A DNA stretch of 64,000 nt, taken from the NCBI GenBank assembly GCA_011503125.2, contig WWBZ02000022.1, positions 2,170,001 through 2,234,000 on the forward strand, read 5' to 3'. Both the position numbers and the translations under genes were made by a program. Under the pieces are notes generated by a model. That model did no database searches, had not been told where the DNA came from, and saw nothing but the letters and a program-made list of their open reading frames with translations. Of this stretch, positions 1 through 12,286 are shown piece by piece; within the stretch, counting starts at the first letter, position 1, and each line of letters opens with the position of its first letter. The DNA comes from Botryosphaeria dothidea. Its lineage: Eukaryota > Ascomycota > Dothideomycetes > Botryosphaeriales > Botryosphaeriaceae.

Positions 1-2374
1 GGGGTTGACATGAGCGAGCAGTAGCAATTATTGCATAGGATCCTGGGGTGCTTCTGGACAAGATGGCAGGGATCTCCTGATGGGGCGTTGGACTGAGTCT
101 TGTTTTGTGTTTTGCGAGCCGGACAACGGCGAGGTTTATCGGGATTGTACAGATGGATATTATTTCTGCGTTCTTGGTGGGTATAACGTCCGGTTGGGTT
201 TTATCATGCTGCTACTGCCTGGAGATACCTGCGTTCAATAGTTTCTCTGTTTTTCCTGGCGAGAGTTGCCAATGGATATGGTTGGTCGGTTGGTTGGTGA
301 AGGCAGGAAGGGGGAGTGTGAAGGGGAGTCAGGCCGGCAAAAGAGGGCAAAGTCGAGTTAAATACATATGATAGGTCCATTGCCTAAGAGATACCCGTGG
401 CGAATGAGGGGAATGTATAAATATTCGAATTCGGGCCTGTCCTTCGTGTTGTGGTGAAGTCATGAGTCGGTTGCCGCTCGTCGAGTCGTCCGTCGGGGTC
501 GCTCAAAGAAAAGAGTCAGGGAAAGGAAGAGCAGGGCTCGCCACGCTTTTTAACCCACGCAGCCCACGCAGAGAAACTTACAAGGGACCGTGGCCCGGGA
601 GGGACGGGGGAACGTGAGCAGCATATCAATTTAATAAGAGAAGCACGAGCGGTCTGCCGGTCCCCACAGACCTACTCCGAATCTCCGCCGGCCTAGCCGC
701 GCGCGCCATCCCCCGTCATGCGTAGCTGCAGAGAAAAAAAAGTCGGCCTTGCCTTTCGCCGAGAGTTCCGCCGGGAGCAACGTTCGGTTGCTGCGCGTAG
801 AGTTTTTACAGAGTTTTCTCTTGTATTTTTGTTTTCACGCTGGGTCCAAGACGCGCCCAGGTTTACAGTGCCGTAATGCGAGACACAGGGACAGCCTTTG
901 CGGGGTATAAGGGGCTTCCGTTGTCATTCTGGCAATCAATGATCGCCCAGCATCGCGGAACGAGATGAGGGACGGGCGCTCTCCTTGTGTTCATGCAACT
1001 CGTAAGACGCTCTGCTCCGGGATCCTTTTCGTGCTTTCTTTGTTCTTCTACCAGGTGGATGACGGGTATGGGTTTTCCGCAGAGAGTATCCCCTCTGTGA
1101 GAGGGTTGACGTCATGTATCGTGAGCACCAATCGCAGCCGCTCCGGATCGACGTGACACTCTGCGGAATGGCGGCAGACGTCAGAAGAGGAGCATTTGTC
1201 TCCATGCACACCAGCAGGCAGAAGGACGCCGGAAGACCTTACAAATTGCAGGTTGTTGCAGCTCCGCGCGCAACCGCTGCCTGACCGCGTCGCGGTGGGT
1301 CTGAAAGGCGTCCCTCATGGACCCTGATTGCGTCATTGCAGACAGATTCAATCCTGTTCCCTCATCCCGGCCGTGTGCTTCCTCTTCCTCTTCCATCAAC
1401 GTTCTCATGCGTCTTCCCTTCCGATCATGATGTTCGGATTCCGTCGGCTCACGCAGCCCCGCGAATGAAATGGCCAGTCATGCTTTCCTGCCGGTGTGTT
1501 GCGAGCACGCCGCCGCCGATCATGAACCACATCCGGGAAAGGTAAGCCGGGGGGCGCAAGCCAAGATGGAACAAGGAGCAGCCACTCCCGCGTGCCCAGA
1601 CGTCATCGCCGCCGCATCACCAGTGTGAGCATGCGCAATGCTCCTCCTCGTGGGCAGAAAGAGCGGGGAAGGGAGGGTCAGATGCCCGATGCTTGCTCTA
1701 CTCGGAGATCGGCGAGGAGAGGACTTTAGTCTCTCTGGGTCCTCGTATCTCATTCCGTAGCCGGAGAGTTCTCCAGCAGTCGCTTTCATGTCAAGCAATT
1801 GATCCGCAGCGTCGCGTCTGTCTCTCCGCCTTGAGGAAGACCGGAATTTGGCCTATCTGATCCTCGGGAAGGTGGTTGACGTAGCTGCAGTGGGCGATTG
1901 TGTGCGAACGACGACGTTAATCAGCCCTCTTTTCCTGATGGGTTCGAGAGGTGGTGACGGATTGGAAGGGATCGCACGCGAGCTACTCAGTGCTTACTCT
2001 TAATGCGGGACGCCGCCGCCTCTGACGCTGCTGTTCCGCAGCCCTCTTCCTTCCCCCTCTTAGAGCTCTGCTAGTCTCCAGGTAGCATCCCTTGTCTGCT
2101 CGCTAGGAGTTTTCTCGTTATTCTACTTCATCTTTAGGTTTCCCGCTTTTGTGTCTACCTGTATTCTTGTACCTTGATGGCCTATAGCAGCGACTGCACC
2201 TAAAATTCCCTAACAATCCTTTTTGGACACGTCCATTGTAATCCGTTGCAGTCACGCGGTCCAGTCGAACGACATCACTCGTAATACCCCTCAACAAGCG
2301 CACACGCGCGCGCGACATACAAAACCTTGCAATTCCCAGCCAGAACATATCATTGCGCAAAGCAGACAAAGACC
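1..2374. other. Gene-poor flank upstream of the amino-acid transporter
   Basis: No convincing gene is visible in this 2.4 kb. All open frames are shorter than about 165 codons, overlap one another on both strands and have no family-like motifs. The last 250 bases, pyrimidine-rich and then CA-rich, look like a promoter and 5' leader for the transporter at 2375. A neighbouring gene could have an untranslated region reaching in from the left edge. Confidence 0.5.
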
Positions 2375-4167
2375 ATGCCTTCCGTTGACCAACCTGTTCA
2401 ATCGAAAACCGATGCGGAAAAGCAGCGCGGTCCTTCGTACGAGAGCGCTGCGACGACAAACCACGCGACGACGACGCGGCAGTCCTCGAAAGACATCGAA
2501 AAGGGCGATGTTGACAGCCAGAACGGCCCCGGGGCCGCTCCTGGGTACGATGCAGACGGAGGTGCCAGGAAGAGGCGGGCATCGTTAGCGGAGGGCAGGA
2601 GTGATCCATTTGGGGATGAGACGGACGCCGAGATCAAGTATCGGACTATGTCATGGTGGCATGCATCAATGAGTAAGTTTTGAACGTCTCGGGGAACTGG
2701 TTTGGAAAATCGTTTGTTGGGAGAGGACGAACAATATGCTAACGATTTGCTGGTGTCATGCAGTCATGATTGCGGAGACCATTTCGCTGGGTATACTTAG
2801 CTTGCCATCCGTTTTGGCAGCGATTGGCATCGTACCGGGTGTGATTTTGATTGCTGTATTGGGTATCCTGGCGACGTATACGGGGTATACGATTCACCAA
2901 TTCAAGATGGCGTATCCGCATGGTAAGAACTTTATCTCTTGAAGCAAGCAGCTGATATGCTCACTCAAGATAGTGCACAACATGGCCGACGTGGGAGAGA
3001 TTCTGTTTGAGCCTTGGGGGCCAACGGCTGCCGCAATTGGTCGAGAGAGTGAGTTCTCGATCTTCGATGGCGACGAATACTGAGAACTGACGAGTTTGAA
3101 CTCAGCTTTGGGAGCTGCGCAGACGATCTTCCTCATATTTAGCATGGGAAGTCATATTCTCACCTTCACTATCGCCATGAATGCAATCACCACCCACGCG
3201 ACCTGTACCATTGTCTGGGGTGTGATTGGCTTGGCAATCCTCTGGGTCTTTACCCTCCCACGGACTCTGAAGAAAGTGTCATATTTGTCTATATGCTGTA
3301 AGAACTGCTCCGCATCTCACGATATGGACGTCAGCTAATGTTATATTTTTAGCCTTCATATCCATCGGAGCTGCTGTCATCATTACCATGGCTGGCGTTG
3401 GAATCTCTCCGCCCGATCCCCATGTTGATGCCACAATCAAGACCTCGCTGGCCCCAGCCTTCCTCTCAACTACAAACATCATCTTCGCCTATGCTGGCCA
3501 CGTCGCCTTTTTCACCTTCATCTCCGAGCTGAAGGACCCGCGAGACTTCCCCAAAGCCCTTTTTACGCTACAGGCCGCCGATACGTCCATGTACCTCATT
3601 GTCGCCATCGTCGTCTACCGCTACTCCGGCCCGGAAGTCGCCTCTCCGGCGTTAGGCTCGACGGGCTCGACGGTCAAGAAGGTGGCGTACGGCATCGCTC
3701 TGCCGACCATTATCATCGCGGGCGTCATCTACGGGCACGTAGCGGCCAAGTACATCTACGTGCGCATGTTCAAAGGCAGTAGGCACATGCACGCGCGCAC
3801 CTGGCTCGGCTTCGGTGGCTGGGCGGCCATCACTCTCGTCATCTGGGTCATCGCGTGGATCATCGCCGAGAGCATCCCGAACTTCAATACCTTGCTCGGC
3901 CTCATCAGCAGTATTTTTGCTAGCTGGTTCACGTACGGCCTGAGCGGCGTGTTTTGGCTGTTCCTCAACTGGGGCGGCAGCGGAAGGAAGGGGATTGGCG
4001 GATGGTTTGGAGCGGGTGCGAAGAAGAGCGCGCTTGCGGCGTTGAATTTGTTTGTCGTGACGGTGGGAGCGGTGGTGATGGGATTGGGGTTGTATGCCAG
4101 TGGGAAGGCGATCCATGAGGAGAGTGGCAGTGGCAGTTGGACTTGTGCGGATAACCAGAGTGGGTGA
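2375..4167 (+). CDS. Transmembrane amino-acid transporter (AAAP family, fungal Mtr-like)
   Basis: Predicted secondary amino-acid permease of the plasma membrane or vacuole. Five exons (2375-2672, 2764-2922, 2974-3048, 3106-3297, 3353-4167) join in frame to 512 residues. Residues 1-90 are hydrophilic, acidic and Lys-rich. The first membrane segment contains IAETISLGILSLPSVLAAIG, the usual opening of Aa_trans transporters, and is followed by about ten further hydrophobic segments up to VVMGLGLYASGKAI near the end. The architecture resembles Neurospora Mtr, a neutral and aromatic amino-acid permease. This is a family-level call; the substrate cannot be read from sequence. The ATG at 2375 is chosen because it is the first in the open frame and gives the long cytosolic tail usual in the family. 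Introns are 48-91 nt. Confidence 0.88.
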
Positions 4168-4722
4168 GATAGCTCTGAGGAGGTCCAATGATAAAGTGGA
4201 GACGAAAGCGGTTTGAAATGTAGTGGGTAGGAAGCGTAGTCACGATTCCGTAAAGTTGAGTGTTATGTGCGCTTTGCTGGCCACGACTTTCTGTGTCATC
4301 ATGCGTTCGTGGCGCGAGGACGGAAATGACGTGTCCAAAGTCGGCCAATTGCAGTCGTCCATCCATGTCACCTTGTTGACACTGCTACCTTATGGCCAAT
4401 TAGTGGGAAGCTTCTCTAGAAGCATGAGGTAAGGGCGCTGTTAGAAAGTCACAGGCTGGCTAGGTTGCGGTGAGGGCGGGCGGGACGAACAGGGGCGGTG
4501 TTTGGTTGGTTTGCACTGGTCGGAGGAAAAAGTGCCGTTGCGCGCGGGCTTGGAGAGCGCGTTTTGGAAAGCCATCGTTGCGTGCCCCTCGGAGCTGCAA
4601 GCTACACCTCCATAGCCCACCACCGCCCTCGAGCTCGCTTCTCCCGTCTTCTCCAACGCGTGTCCCGTCCTCCTCACGCGTCCAAATTCCCCCGAAGAGC
4701 TCCCCGGAGCCTCATCATAATC
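4168..4722. other. Intergenic region between transporter and CCT7
   Basis: This holds the 3' UTR of the transporter and the promoter of CCT7. The stretch 4590-4700 is C/T-rich, as is common upstream of highly expressed fungal genes. No other gene or RNA is visible. Confidence 0.5.
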
Positions 4723-6632
4723 ATGTCTTTCGGCGGCCAAACGCCCACCATCGTTGTGCTGAGGGAGGGTCCGTAGAACCCCAAGGAATCACCCGCTGCG
4801 AAAGCTCTTTTTGCTAACATTTGCATGTCTGTGTGCAGGGACGGACCAGTCACAGGGCCGCGGCCAGATAATATCCAACATCAACGCCTGTCTCGCCGTG
4901 CAGTCTACCATCAAGAGCACCCTCGGGCCCTACGGCGGCGACCTGCTGCTTGTCGACGAGAATGGCAGGCAGACGATCACCAACGACGGTGCTACCGTCA
5001 TGAAGGTGCGTCTCCGACCTTTCCTCGAGCTACCGTCATGCACATACTGACTTCGGCCTTCTGCAAATAGCTGCTCGACATTGTGCACCCCGCCGCCCGC
5101 ATCCTGACCGACATTGCCCGCTCTCAGGACGCCGAGGTGGGCGATGGTACTACCTCCGTCGTCGTCCTGGCCGGTGAGGTACTCAAGGAGATCAAGGACT
5201 ACGTCGATCAGGGCGTGAGCAGCCAGACTATCATCAAGGGTCTCCGTCGCGCCTCACAGATGGCTGTCAACAAGATCAAGGAGATTGCTGTCAACACCAC
5301 CGAGTCAAACCAGCGCGAGACTCTGCAGAAGCTCGCTGCTACTGCTATGAGCAGCAAGCTTATTCACAGAAACGCCGACTTTTTCACGAAGCGTAAGTGC
5401 TTGGCAGTTAGAGGGAAAAGTCTGGAGATTGCTAACAGGACACAGTGGTCGTCGACGCCGTGCTTACCCTCGACCAGGATGACCTTAACGAAAAGCTGAT
5501 CGGCATAAAGAAGATCACCGGTGGTGCTCTTCAGGATTCCCTTTTCGTCAACGGTGTCGCCTTCAAGAAGACCTTCTCCTACGCCGGTTTCGAGCAACAG
5601 CCCAAGTCGTTCAAGGATCCCAAGATTGTTTGCCTGAATGTTGAGCTGGAACTTAAGGCCGAGAAGGACAACGCCGAGGTGCGCGTGGAGCAAGTGTCGG
5701 AATACCAGGCTATCGTCGACGCCGAATGGCAGATCATCTTTAACAAGATGGAGGCTCTGTATAAGACGGGTGCCAAGGTCGTGCTGAGCAAATTGCCCAT
5801 TGGTGACCTTGCAACACAGTAAGACCCACATGAACAAACTGCAAGAACCGAGCTGATGAATCCTAGATACTTCGCCGACCGCGATATCTTCTGCGCAGGC
5901 CGTGTCGCCTCTGACGACATGGAGCGTGTCTGCAAGGCAACCGGTGCGTCCATCCAGTCGACCTGCTCAGACATCCGGGACGACCACCTCGGCACTTGTG
6001 AGAGATTCGAGGAAAGGCAAATTGGTGGTGAGCGTTTCAACTTCTTCGAGGGTTGCCCTAGCGCGAAGACCTGCACCCTGGTGCTCCGTGGTGGTGCAGA
6101 GCAGTTCATCGCCGAGGTCGAGCGCTCGCTGCACGACGCTATCATGATCGTGAAGCGTGCCATTAAGCACCAGAGCATCGTCGCCGGTGGCGGTGCCTGC
6201 GAGATGGAAGTGTCGGCTTACCTGCACAACTTCGCCGACAAGAACGTGCCGCACAAGCAGCAGGGCATCATCAAGGCCTTTGCCAAGGCCCTCGAGGTCA
6301 TTCCGCGCCAGCTGTGTGACAACGCTGGCTTCGATGCTACGGACATTCTCAACCGCCTCCGCGTCGAGCACCGCAAAGGCAACATTTGGGCCGGCGTTGA
6401 TTTCGTCAACGAGGGCATTGCAGACAACATGGAATGCTTTGTCTGGGAGCCCGCTCTCGTCAAGGTCAACGCTATTCAGGCTGCGGTTGAGGCTGCTTGC
6501 CTCATCCTGAGCGTCGACGAGACCATCAAGAACCAGGAGTCGCAGCAACCTCAGGCACCTGCCCGGGGTCTGCCGCCGGGAGCGGCGCAGAGAGCACTGC
6601 GTGGCCGTGGCAGGGGCATGCCGAGGCGGTAA
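4723..6632 (+). CDS. CCT7: T-complex protein 1 subunit eta (CCT7)
   Basis: Subunit of the cytosolic TRiC/CCT chaperonin, which folds actin, tubulin and other proteins in an ATP-dependent way. Five exons (4723-4768, 4839-5005, 5071-5392, 5446-5818, 5867-6632) join in frame to 557 residues, the normal size. Visible signatures are the group II chaperonin opening ([28 protein letters not shown]), the ATPase motif [13 protein letters not shown] with its catalytic Asp, and [15 protein letters not shown] with the late nucleotide-binding Gly stretch. The eta type is indicated by the start [18 protein letters not shown] and by the Arg/Gly-rich tail [12 protein letters not shown]. The first exon encodes only 15 residues. 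Housekeeping gene; nothing unusual seen. Confidence 0.97.
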
Positions 6633-8199
6633 ATAATTCAAAGAAAAATTCCAAGTAAGGGCTTCTGATTTTTTACTTTTGGAGAGGAAGAATGGTTTCT
6701 CTTAGGCCATGTCAATGTATCAAATCACGACTTAGCGAAGGTTAGGTGGGCGGATGACAGGATGCCATGGATACGATGAAGAGAAAGAAGAACTATTAAA
6801 AAGAAAGATGTGGAGATGTAATATAGAAAAGAGTGATGCTGACGCTGGCTCTTTTTTCCTGATCTCGTTGGCTATGTGTGACGTGAAGGCATGCCTTGTT
6901 TTTCTATCAAGACCACGCTGGATTTTCTGGACCAGCAAGTTAAGTCGTAAGTCTTCCTAAGCTTCCAAGTTCTAATGATACTGTGGTTGACCTATTGGCA
7001 GAGCCTCGCATGTGTACGGAACTGGAGGGTTACTGAAAAGACGATCGACGTAGTATGAGATGTGTAAGAGAGATCCATTCTAGGTCATTCTCCCAAGATT
7101 ATGCAATATCGTTGCCCGTCTCGTCCACAAGAGGTCATACAAAGTTGAGAAAGGGACGATAAAAAACATTCTGTTTCTAGCATGGTGCGAAAAGAGACGA
7201 TCTCGATTCCTACACTCGACACAAGCCCGTAACTGTATTCTCCGCGACTGACTGAGGAACCAGGTGCTATGATCGCCCCACTTCCTTCCGCAACAAATGG
7301 CGCGTCCTTTGGAATCACCCACGTAACGGGTGCCCTCGCTGGCGATCGACTGTACGTACCTAGATCAACAGTCAGCCCACTCTCCCAGCCTCCCAACGCA
7401 CCGTGGTTAAGCTAGGAGCAGCTATACTCGGGTCGGCTCGCTTTAGCGACCCCTCAAGACAGGGTGACCCACAACTACCAGTCTTACCATGGTGATCATA
7501 GGAAGGAAAACGTCTATCATCTGCCCTTGATTCATGATTGGTATGGCGGTTGAGATATACAAGGGCAGGCGTTGCCACTCCGTGCGCCGATGTACGACTG
7601 AATCTGCAATCTCAAGTCGAAGACAAGATGTCGCCGTGATTTTTCTCCAAGAATAAATGTGTTACCAAAAGGCACTAGTACGCACAAAACGGAACATCAC
7701 TGCCCTGCTGCTTCGCACCCGCCTGGCTCAACAAATTCGGTGCTTCGTTTACCTTGCGGGACTGGTCGATTAGACGGTCTTTCGGAGTCCCAAGTTTATT
7801 CACGTTGAACCGTCTTTCGACGCTACCCAAAAGATATTGCGGGAATGAAACTCGGGTATATCTTGACCTATCAACCCTCGTTTTTGTTTTTCGGACCACC
7901 TCGCACCAATTTTTTTTTTTACCGCTCGCTACCTCCTCGTTCGTTTTAGATGACACTCGCTACAACTTTGTTTGGCATTTTCAATATATTCCAGGGCAAA
8001 AGTTGTCCCATCTTTTTCTCAACAATACATGACCTTGGATCATACACCTGCCAGGAATGACACCACGTTCCTAGTTCGGTAGACCGAAGACTTGCTTTGT
8101 CTAGCACTTTGATATCCAGACAAATGTTGTCCTCCACATTTTCGTACCGCGTCGAACCATTCCACTTTGTTGCCTCAATCCCTTCCACACCAATATATC
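6633..8199. other. Intergenic region
   Basis: This is 1.57 kb with only short overlapping open frames. It contains the CCT7 3' UTR and a long leader or promoter for the gene at 8200, including a pyrimidine-rich stretch with an 11-T run near 7910. A partial direct repeat of the type GACGGTCTTTCGG / AACCGTCTTTCGA lies near 7770-7825. Confidence 0.45.
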
Positions 8200-10527
8200 A
8201 TGTCCTCTACCTTTGAACCCCACAAAGCTTGTCCCTGGACCAAAAACGCCATGGACTCCAATTTTGTGCCAAGAACCACGTCTCCACACCAACGAAACGA
8301 CTCAACTGTCACCAAGACTATTGGCCACGAAAACACTAGCACTCATTCTCCAAGCTACAAGCCTTTCGCCAGAGACATCCCCTCCAATCGTGCCCGTCGC
8401 ACCGTCGACGACTACGTTACTCTCATCGCCGACGCCAGAAGGCCAGCCGGAAGCAACAGCAGCGGCAGATCCTGGAACCACCTCACTTTCTTTTCCAAGT
8501 TCGGCAGGAGGAAGAGCAAGAGAACGGAAGGATGCTCGACGCCTCCTATCTATGGAACCATTCCCACCACCGGCCGACCCTCATCGTCGTTGCCCTCCGA
8601 GCTCCCTAAGTGGGAGAAGGACCCGCTGGAGCCGTCGTTGTCTGACCATCCGATGCTCAGGGGTTCGCCGTTCGGAGAGTCGGATTTGTACTTTACCATC
8701 CCGCAGCTGCTCGGAAGCCCGAGCCGCAGTCTAAATATCGATTCAGCGGAGAAAGATGAGTTGGACCGCATGGAACAGGAGGCTTTACGGGCTCTTTGCG
8801 GATATCGTGAGGTTCTGCTGAGGGTAGAGCGTGGACATGGGTTCCATACTGAGCATCAACCGCCCACCGAGAACAATGTTCATGCAAACGATGAGGAGAA
8901 TAGGGGCAGGATCCGAAGATCACGATCGTTTCGGCAGCTGTTCAACCGGAAGAAGTCTCAGCGAGATGATCCTCGAGAACAGCAAGAGGAAAAGAAAGAA
9001 GCGGAGGCGTCAGGGAGACTCTCCAGGTCTTCTTCCTTCAAGCAAAAGATCCTTGGAAGGGTTAATCGCGCTCATATCAACCAGATTCAGGATGGCTTAA
9101 ATGCTTCGGAAGGTATCAGAAGATCTTTGACCTTCGGGAAGCGTCACAGGAGAAGTTTGAGTATTCCAGAAGGGGTCCAAGCCCACCGCGATGAAGAATA
9201 TGTTCTGAATCCGCAAGATGAAGCCCTCGTCATACCTCTACATCCGCATCGAGATGAGCGCATCACGGAAAGAGAATTGCACCACAAACAAATTACGCAG
9301 GCCAAATCGCGTCATACCCCTCATAAAAGTTGCTCGAGCCTGAAAGGAATCAAAGATGGCTCGCTGAAGAAGCCTCAAACGAACGCCCAAGGCCACCAAC
9401 TCGCCGAAAAAAGGCGAAGGACTCGCTCCCCGTTCCCCTTCAAAGGTGACGCGAGCTCTTGGTCTGACTCTGAGGACGATTCTTCGCTCTTCCCTGACAT
9501 CCCGTGGAGCTACTCTTCCGGCCCCGCCCGAACACACCTCGAAAACGTCTCCGCCTCCCCCATCGCAATCTCATCGAACGGTTCCCGCTCAGAAATTCAG
9601 ACTTCACCAGAGGTTCCCCCGACAGACTTGTACCGGAAATCGCCACCGATTTCACCAAAGCATCCTTCGGGGGCAGTCAATTATTCCTTGCCGCTCTCAC
9701 CATATAGGAGCGAAGAAGAGCAAGAGGGTGATAGGTTTCGGCAATATACGGGATTTGACATAATCGAAGAGTCCAAAGATTGTGGTCTTTCTCCAATAAA
9801 CGAAGAAAAGCGGGAGTCGAGCATCGCTCACAGAAATAGAGAGAGATGCGAAAGTGAGACAGGTCCAAAGAGGGATAATAAAAAAGGCTTTGAACAGAGC
9901 ACATGTGCAAGAGACAGGTTGAGCGGCGAAGGAGAGAAGAGCAACGAGTTAGTCGTTGAGAAATCTGTGAACAGAATCAAGAGCATTGACAAGAGGGACT
10001 CGAAAAGCCCTTTGCAACCCGGCGATTGTTCCATTTCCAACGAAACGAACGCGGACGTCTGCAAAGACCATACCCCGGCTAGTAGTGGCTACATCTTCTG
10101 CTGCATATGCAGGAATAGCTCCGCAGTCATGGAGAGTCTTCAAACAGCACCGGAGGATGCGACTGTTGCGGCCACCCTTGAGACTCCAACCACGACCGCG
10201 GCAACAGTGACGGCGAAGTACATGCGGAATATGAAGTCTACAGAACGATTCCGTTCCGATGGCCAGAGCGGGGACACCGGCTATCGCGAAATATCGGGTA
10301 TGGAGGGGTCGGTTTGTCGCGTCTGCCGTGATCTGATTGAGGAGGTGGTAGACCTCCGGCAGGAGGGGCTTGAGGCGGGAATACCTCTAGACGCTGCAGC
10401 TTATGTGAAGTTAAAGAACGCCCAGGCCCGACTGACAAGCAACGAGATTACGTCTCCCCAGCAAGAGCCCGGAAAGAGGTCTAAGTCGCGGTTTATCAGC
10501 AGGATCCCTAAATTGAAACGTGAGTAA
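8200..10527 (+). CDS. Hypothetical disordered protein with basic Ser repeats and two CxxC pairs
   Basis: Family not recognised. Single long exon, 775 residues from the ATG at 8200 (MSSTFEPHK). Most of it is low-complexity, polar and charged, so probably disordered. Three spaced basic Ser motifs stand out: RRSRSFRQLFNRKK (about residue 242), RLSRSSSFKQKILGR (about 275) and IRRSLTFGKRHRRSLSIPEG (about 305-325). They look like basophilic kinase or 14-3-3 sites. Near the C-terminus are two Cys pairs, YIFCCICRNSS (about 634) and SVCRVCRDLIEEVVDL (about 705), that could bind one metal. A short helix-like block, MEQEALRALCGYREVLLRVE, sits near 190-210. The frame ends just after a GTGAGT, so a small terminal exon is possible. 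A regulatory or scaffold role is a guess only. Confidence 0.7.
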   Translation: MSSTFEPHKACPWTKNAMDSNFVPRTTSPHQRNDSTVTKTIGHENTSTHSPSYKPFARDIPSNRARRTVDDYVTLIADARRPAGSNSSGRSWNHLTFFSKFGRRKSKRTEGCSTPPIYGTIPTTGRPSSSLPSELPKWEKDPLEPSLSDHPMLRGSPFGESDLYFTIPQLLGSPSRSLNIDSAEKDELDRMEQEALRALCGYREVLLRVERGHGFHTEHQPPTENNVHANDEENRGRIRRSRSFRQLFNRKKSQRDDPREQQEEKKEAEASGRLSRSSSFKQKILGRVNRAHINQIQDGLNASEGIRRSLTFGKRHRRSLSIPEGVQAHRDEEYVLNPQDEALVIPLHPHRDERITERELHHKQITQAKSRHTPHKSCSSLKGIKDGSLKKPQTNAQGHQLAEKRRRTRSPFPFKGDASSWSDSEDDSSLFPDIPWSYSSGPARTHLENVSASPIAISSNGSRSEIQTSPEVPPTDLYRKSPPISPKHPSGAVNYSLPLSPYRSEEEQEGDRFRQYTGFDIIEESKDCGLSPINEEKRESSIAHRNRERCESETGPKRDNKKGFEQSTCARDRLSGEGEKSNELVVEKSVNRIKSIDKRDSKSPLQPGDCSISNETNADVCKDHTPASSGYIFCCICRNSSAVMESLQTAPEDATVAATLETPTTTAATVTAKYMRNMKSTERFRSDGQSGDTGYREISGMEGSVCRVCRDLIEEVVDLRQEGLEAGIPLDAAAYVKLKNAQARLTSNEITSPQQEPGKRSKSRFISRIPKLKRE

Positions 10528-11035
10528 TCTGCTTTAGTCTGTACAGTAGCTAATTCAAATGATATTGAGTGTGCAACCTACCTTTATTTACCTGATATAC
10601 CTTATTTTCGTGAACCTATACAACCCACTTCATTTGCCTCCATCTGTCTCATATCAAAAGGAAAGAGAAAATCTCATCGCATCTATCGGCTTATAAGTCG
10701 AAATCAGACACTTACGGTGCCGGACATGGGCTGGCTTTTTCATTAACGAAAGATGGGCTGGTCAAACAACATGACATCCGCTGAAGTAAAATTGAATGTG
10801 GGAGCCGGAAGATAGACCATCTGTTGCAACTGTTCCCCCCCTTGCGCCATTGGGGTACACATAGCTTTTCATGAAGGCTTTAGGGCACACGAAACATTCT
10901 CAATGATGTGCAAGCTTGCAGCATTGATCCACGAAACGACAATTTGATTCATCGAAACTCATAGCGAGTGAACAGAACGTTTCAATACTTCAAATAACCT
11001 GACCCATTCCAAGAACGAAAGTATACCCTTCCAGC
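10528..11035. other. Intergenic region (convergent 3' ends)
   Basis: This is 508 bp between the 3' ends of the disordered-protein gene and THI4. It is moderately AT-rich and no gene is seen. It probably holds two 3' UTRs. Confidence 0.5.
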
Positions 11036-12077
<1,042 letters not shown>

Positions 12078-12098
12078 TTTGTTTGCGGTGATTGGTTA

Positions 12099-12102
12099 TC
12101 TG
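12099..12102 (-). promoter_or_regulatory. Predicted 3' splice site of the THI4 leader intron
   Basis: On the minus strand, TTCTTACTTCAACAG runs directly into ATAACCAATC and the ATG about 20 nt further on. This is a good polypyrimidine/CAG acceptor with no coding exon before it, so it predicts a 5' UTR intron containing the TPP aptamer. The donor is not certain; AG|GTTTGT near 12297 and AAGTAAAG further upstream are candidates. Confidence 0.55.
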
Positions 12103-12140
12103 TTGAAGTAAGAATGCTGACAGCCCGGTTGGGGAGAGGG

Positions 12141-12286
12141 GCATGATTCTTCGACGCAGGTATTATCCTGATCAAGTTCAACCGTATAATCTCAGCAAGA
12201 GCTCCTGGATGCTCCCATCGCAGATCCATCGAGTTGGCGACAGTATCGCGATGAAAGCATCCCGAAGCTCGAGCACCGGTTCATGC
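12141..12286 (-). promoter_or_regulatory. TPP riboswitch in the THI4 leader
   Basis: Read on the minus strand, the segment carries the conserved parts of the thiamine-pyrophosphate aptamer: the J3/2 element GCTGAGA, then TTGAACTTGATC, and the P5 hairpin CAGGATAATACCTG followed by GCG. The P2 partners ACCG and CGGT flank the variable P3 region, which is long (about 80 nt) as in other fungi. The closing P1 helix pairs GCATGA (12286-12281) with TCATGC (12146-12141) exactly. It lies 64 bases upstream of the THI4 ATG, the place where fungal TPP riboswitches control splicing of a leader intron. Confidence 0.9.

Noticed and set aside
1181..1408. Minus-strand frame with an acidic start and a helix-like stretch (MRDAFQTHRDAVRQRLRAEL)
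   Set aside because: It is short, and joining it to the next frame through the visible donor and acceptor creates a stop at the junction. No homology is recognised.
5364..6641. Long minus-strand frames opposite CCT7
   Set aside because: They are shadows caused by codon bias of the real gene; CCT7 accounts for the whole stretch.
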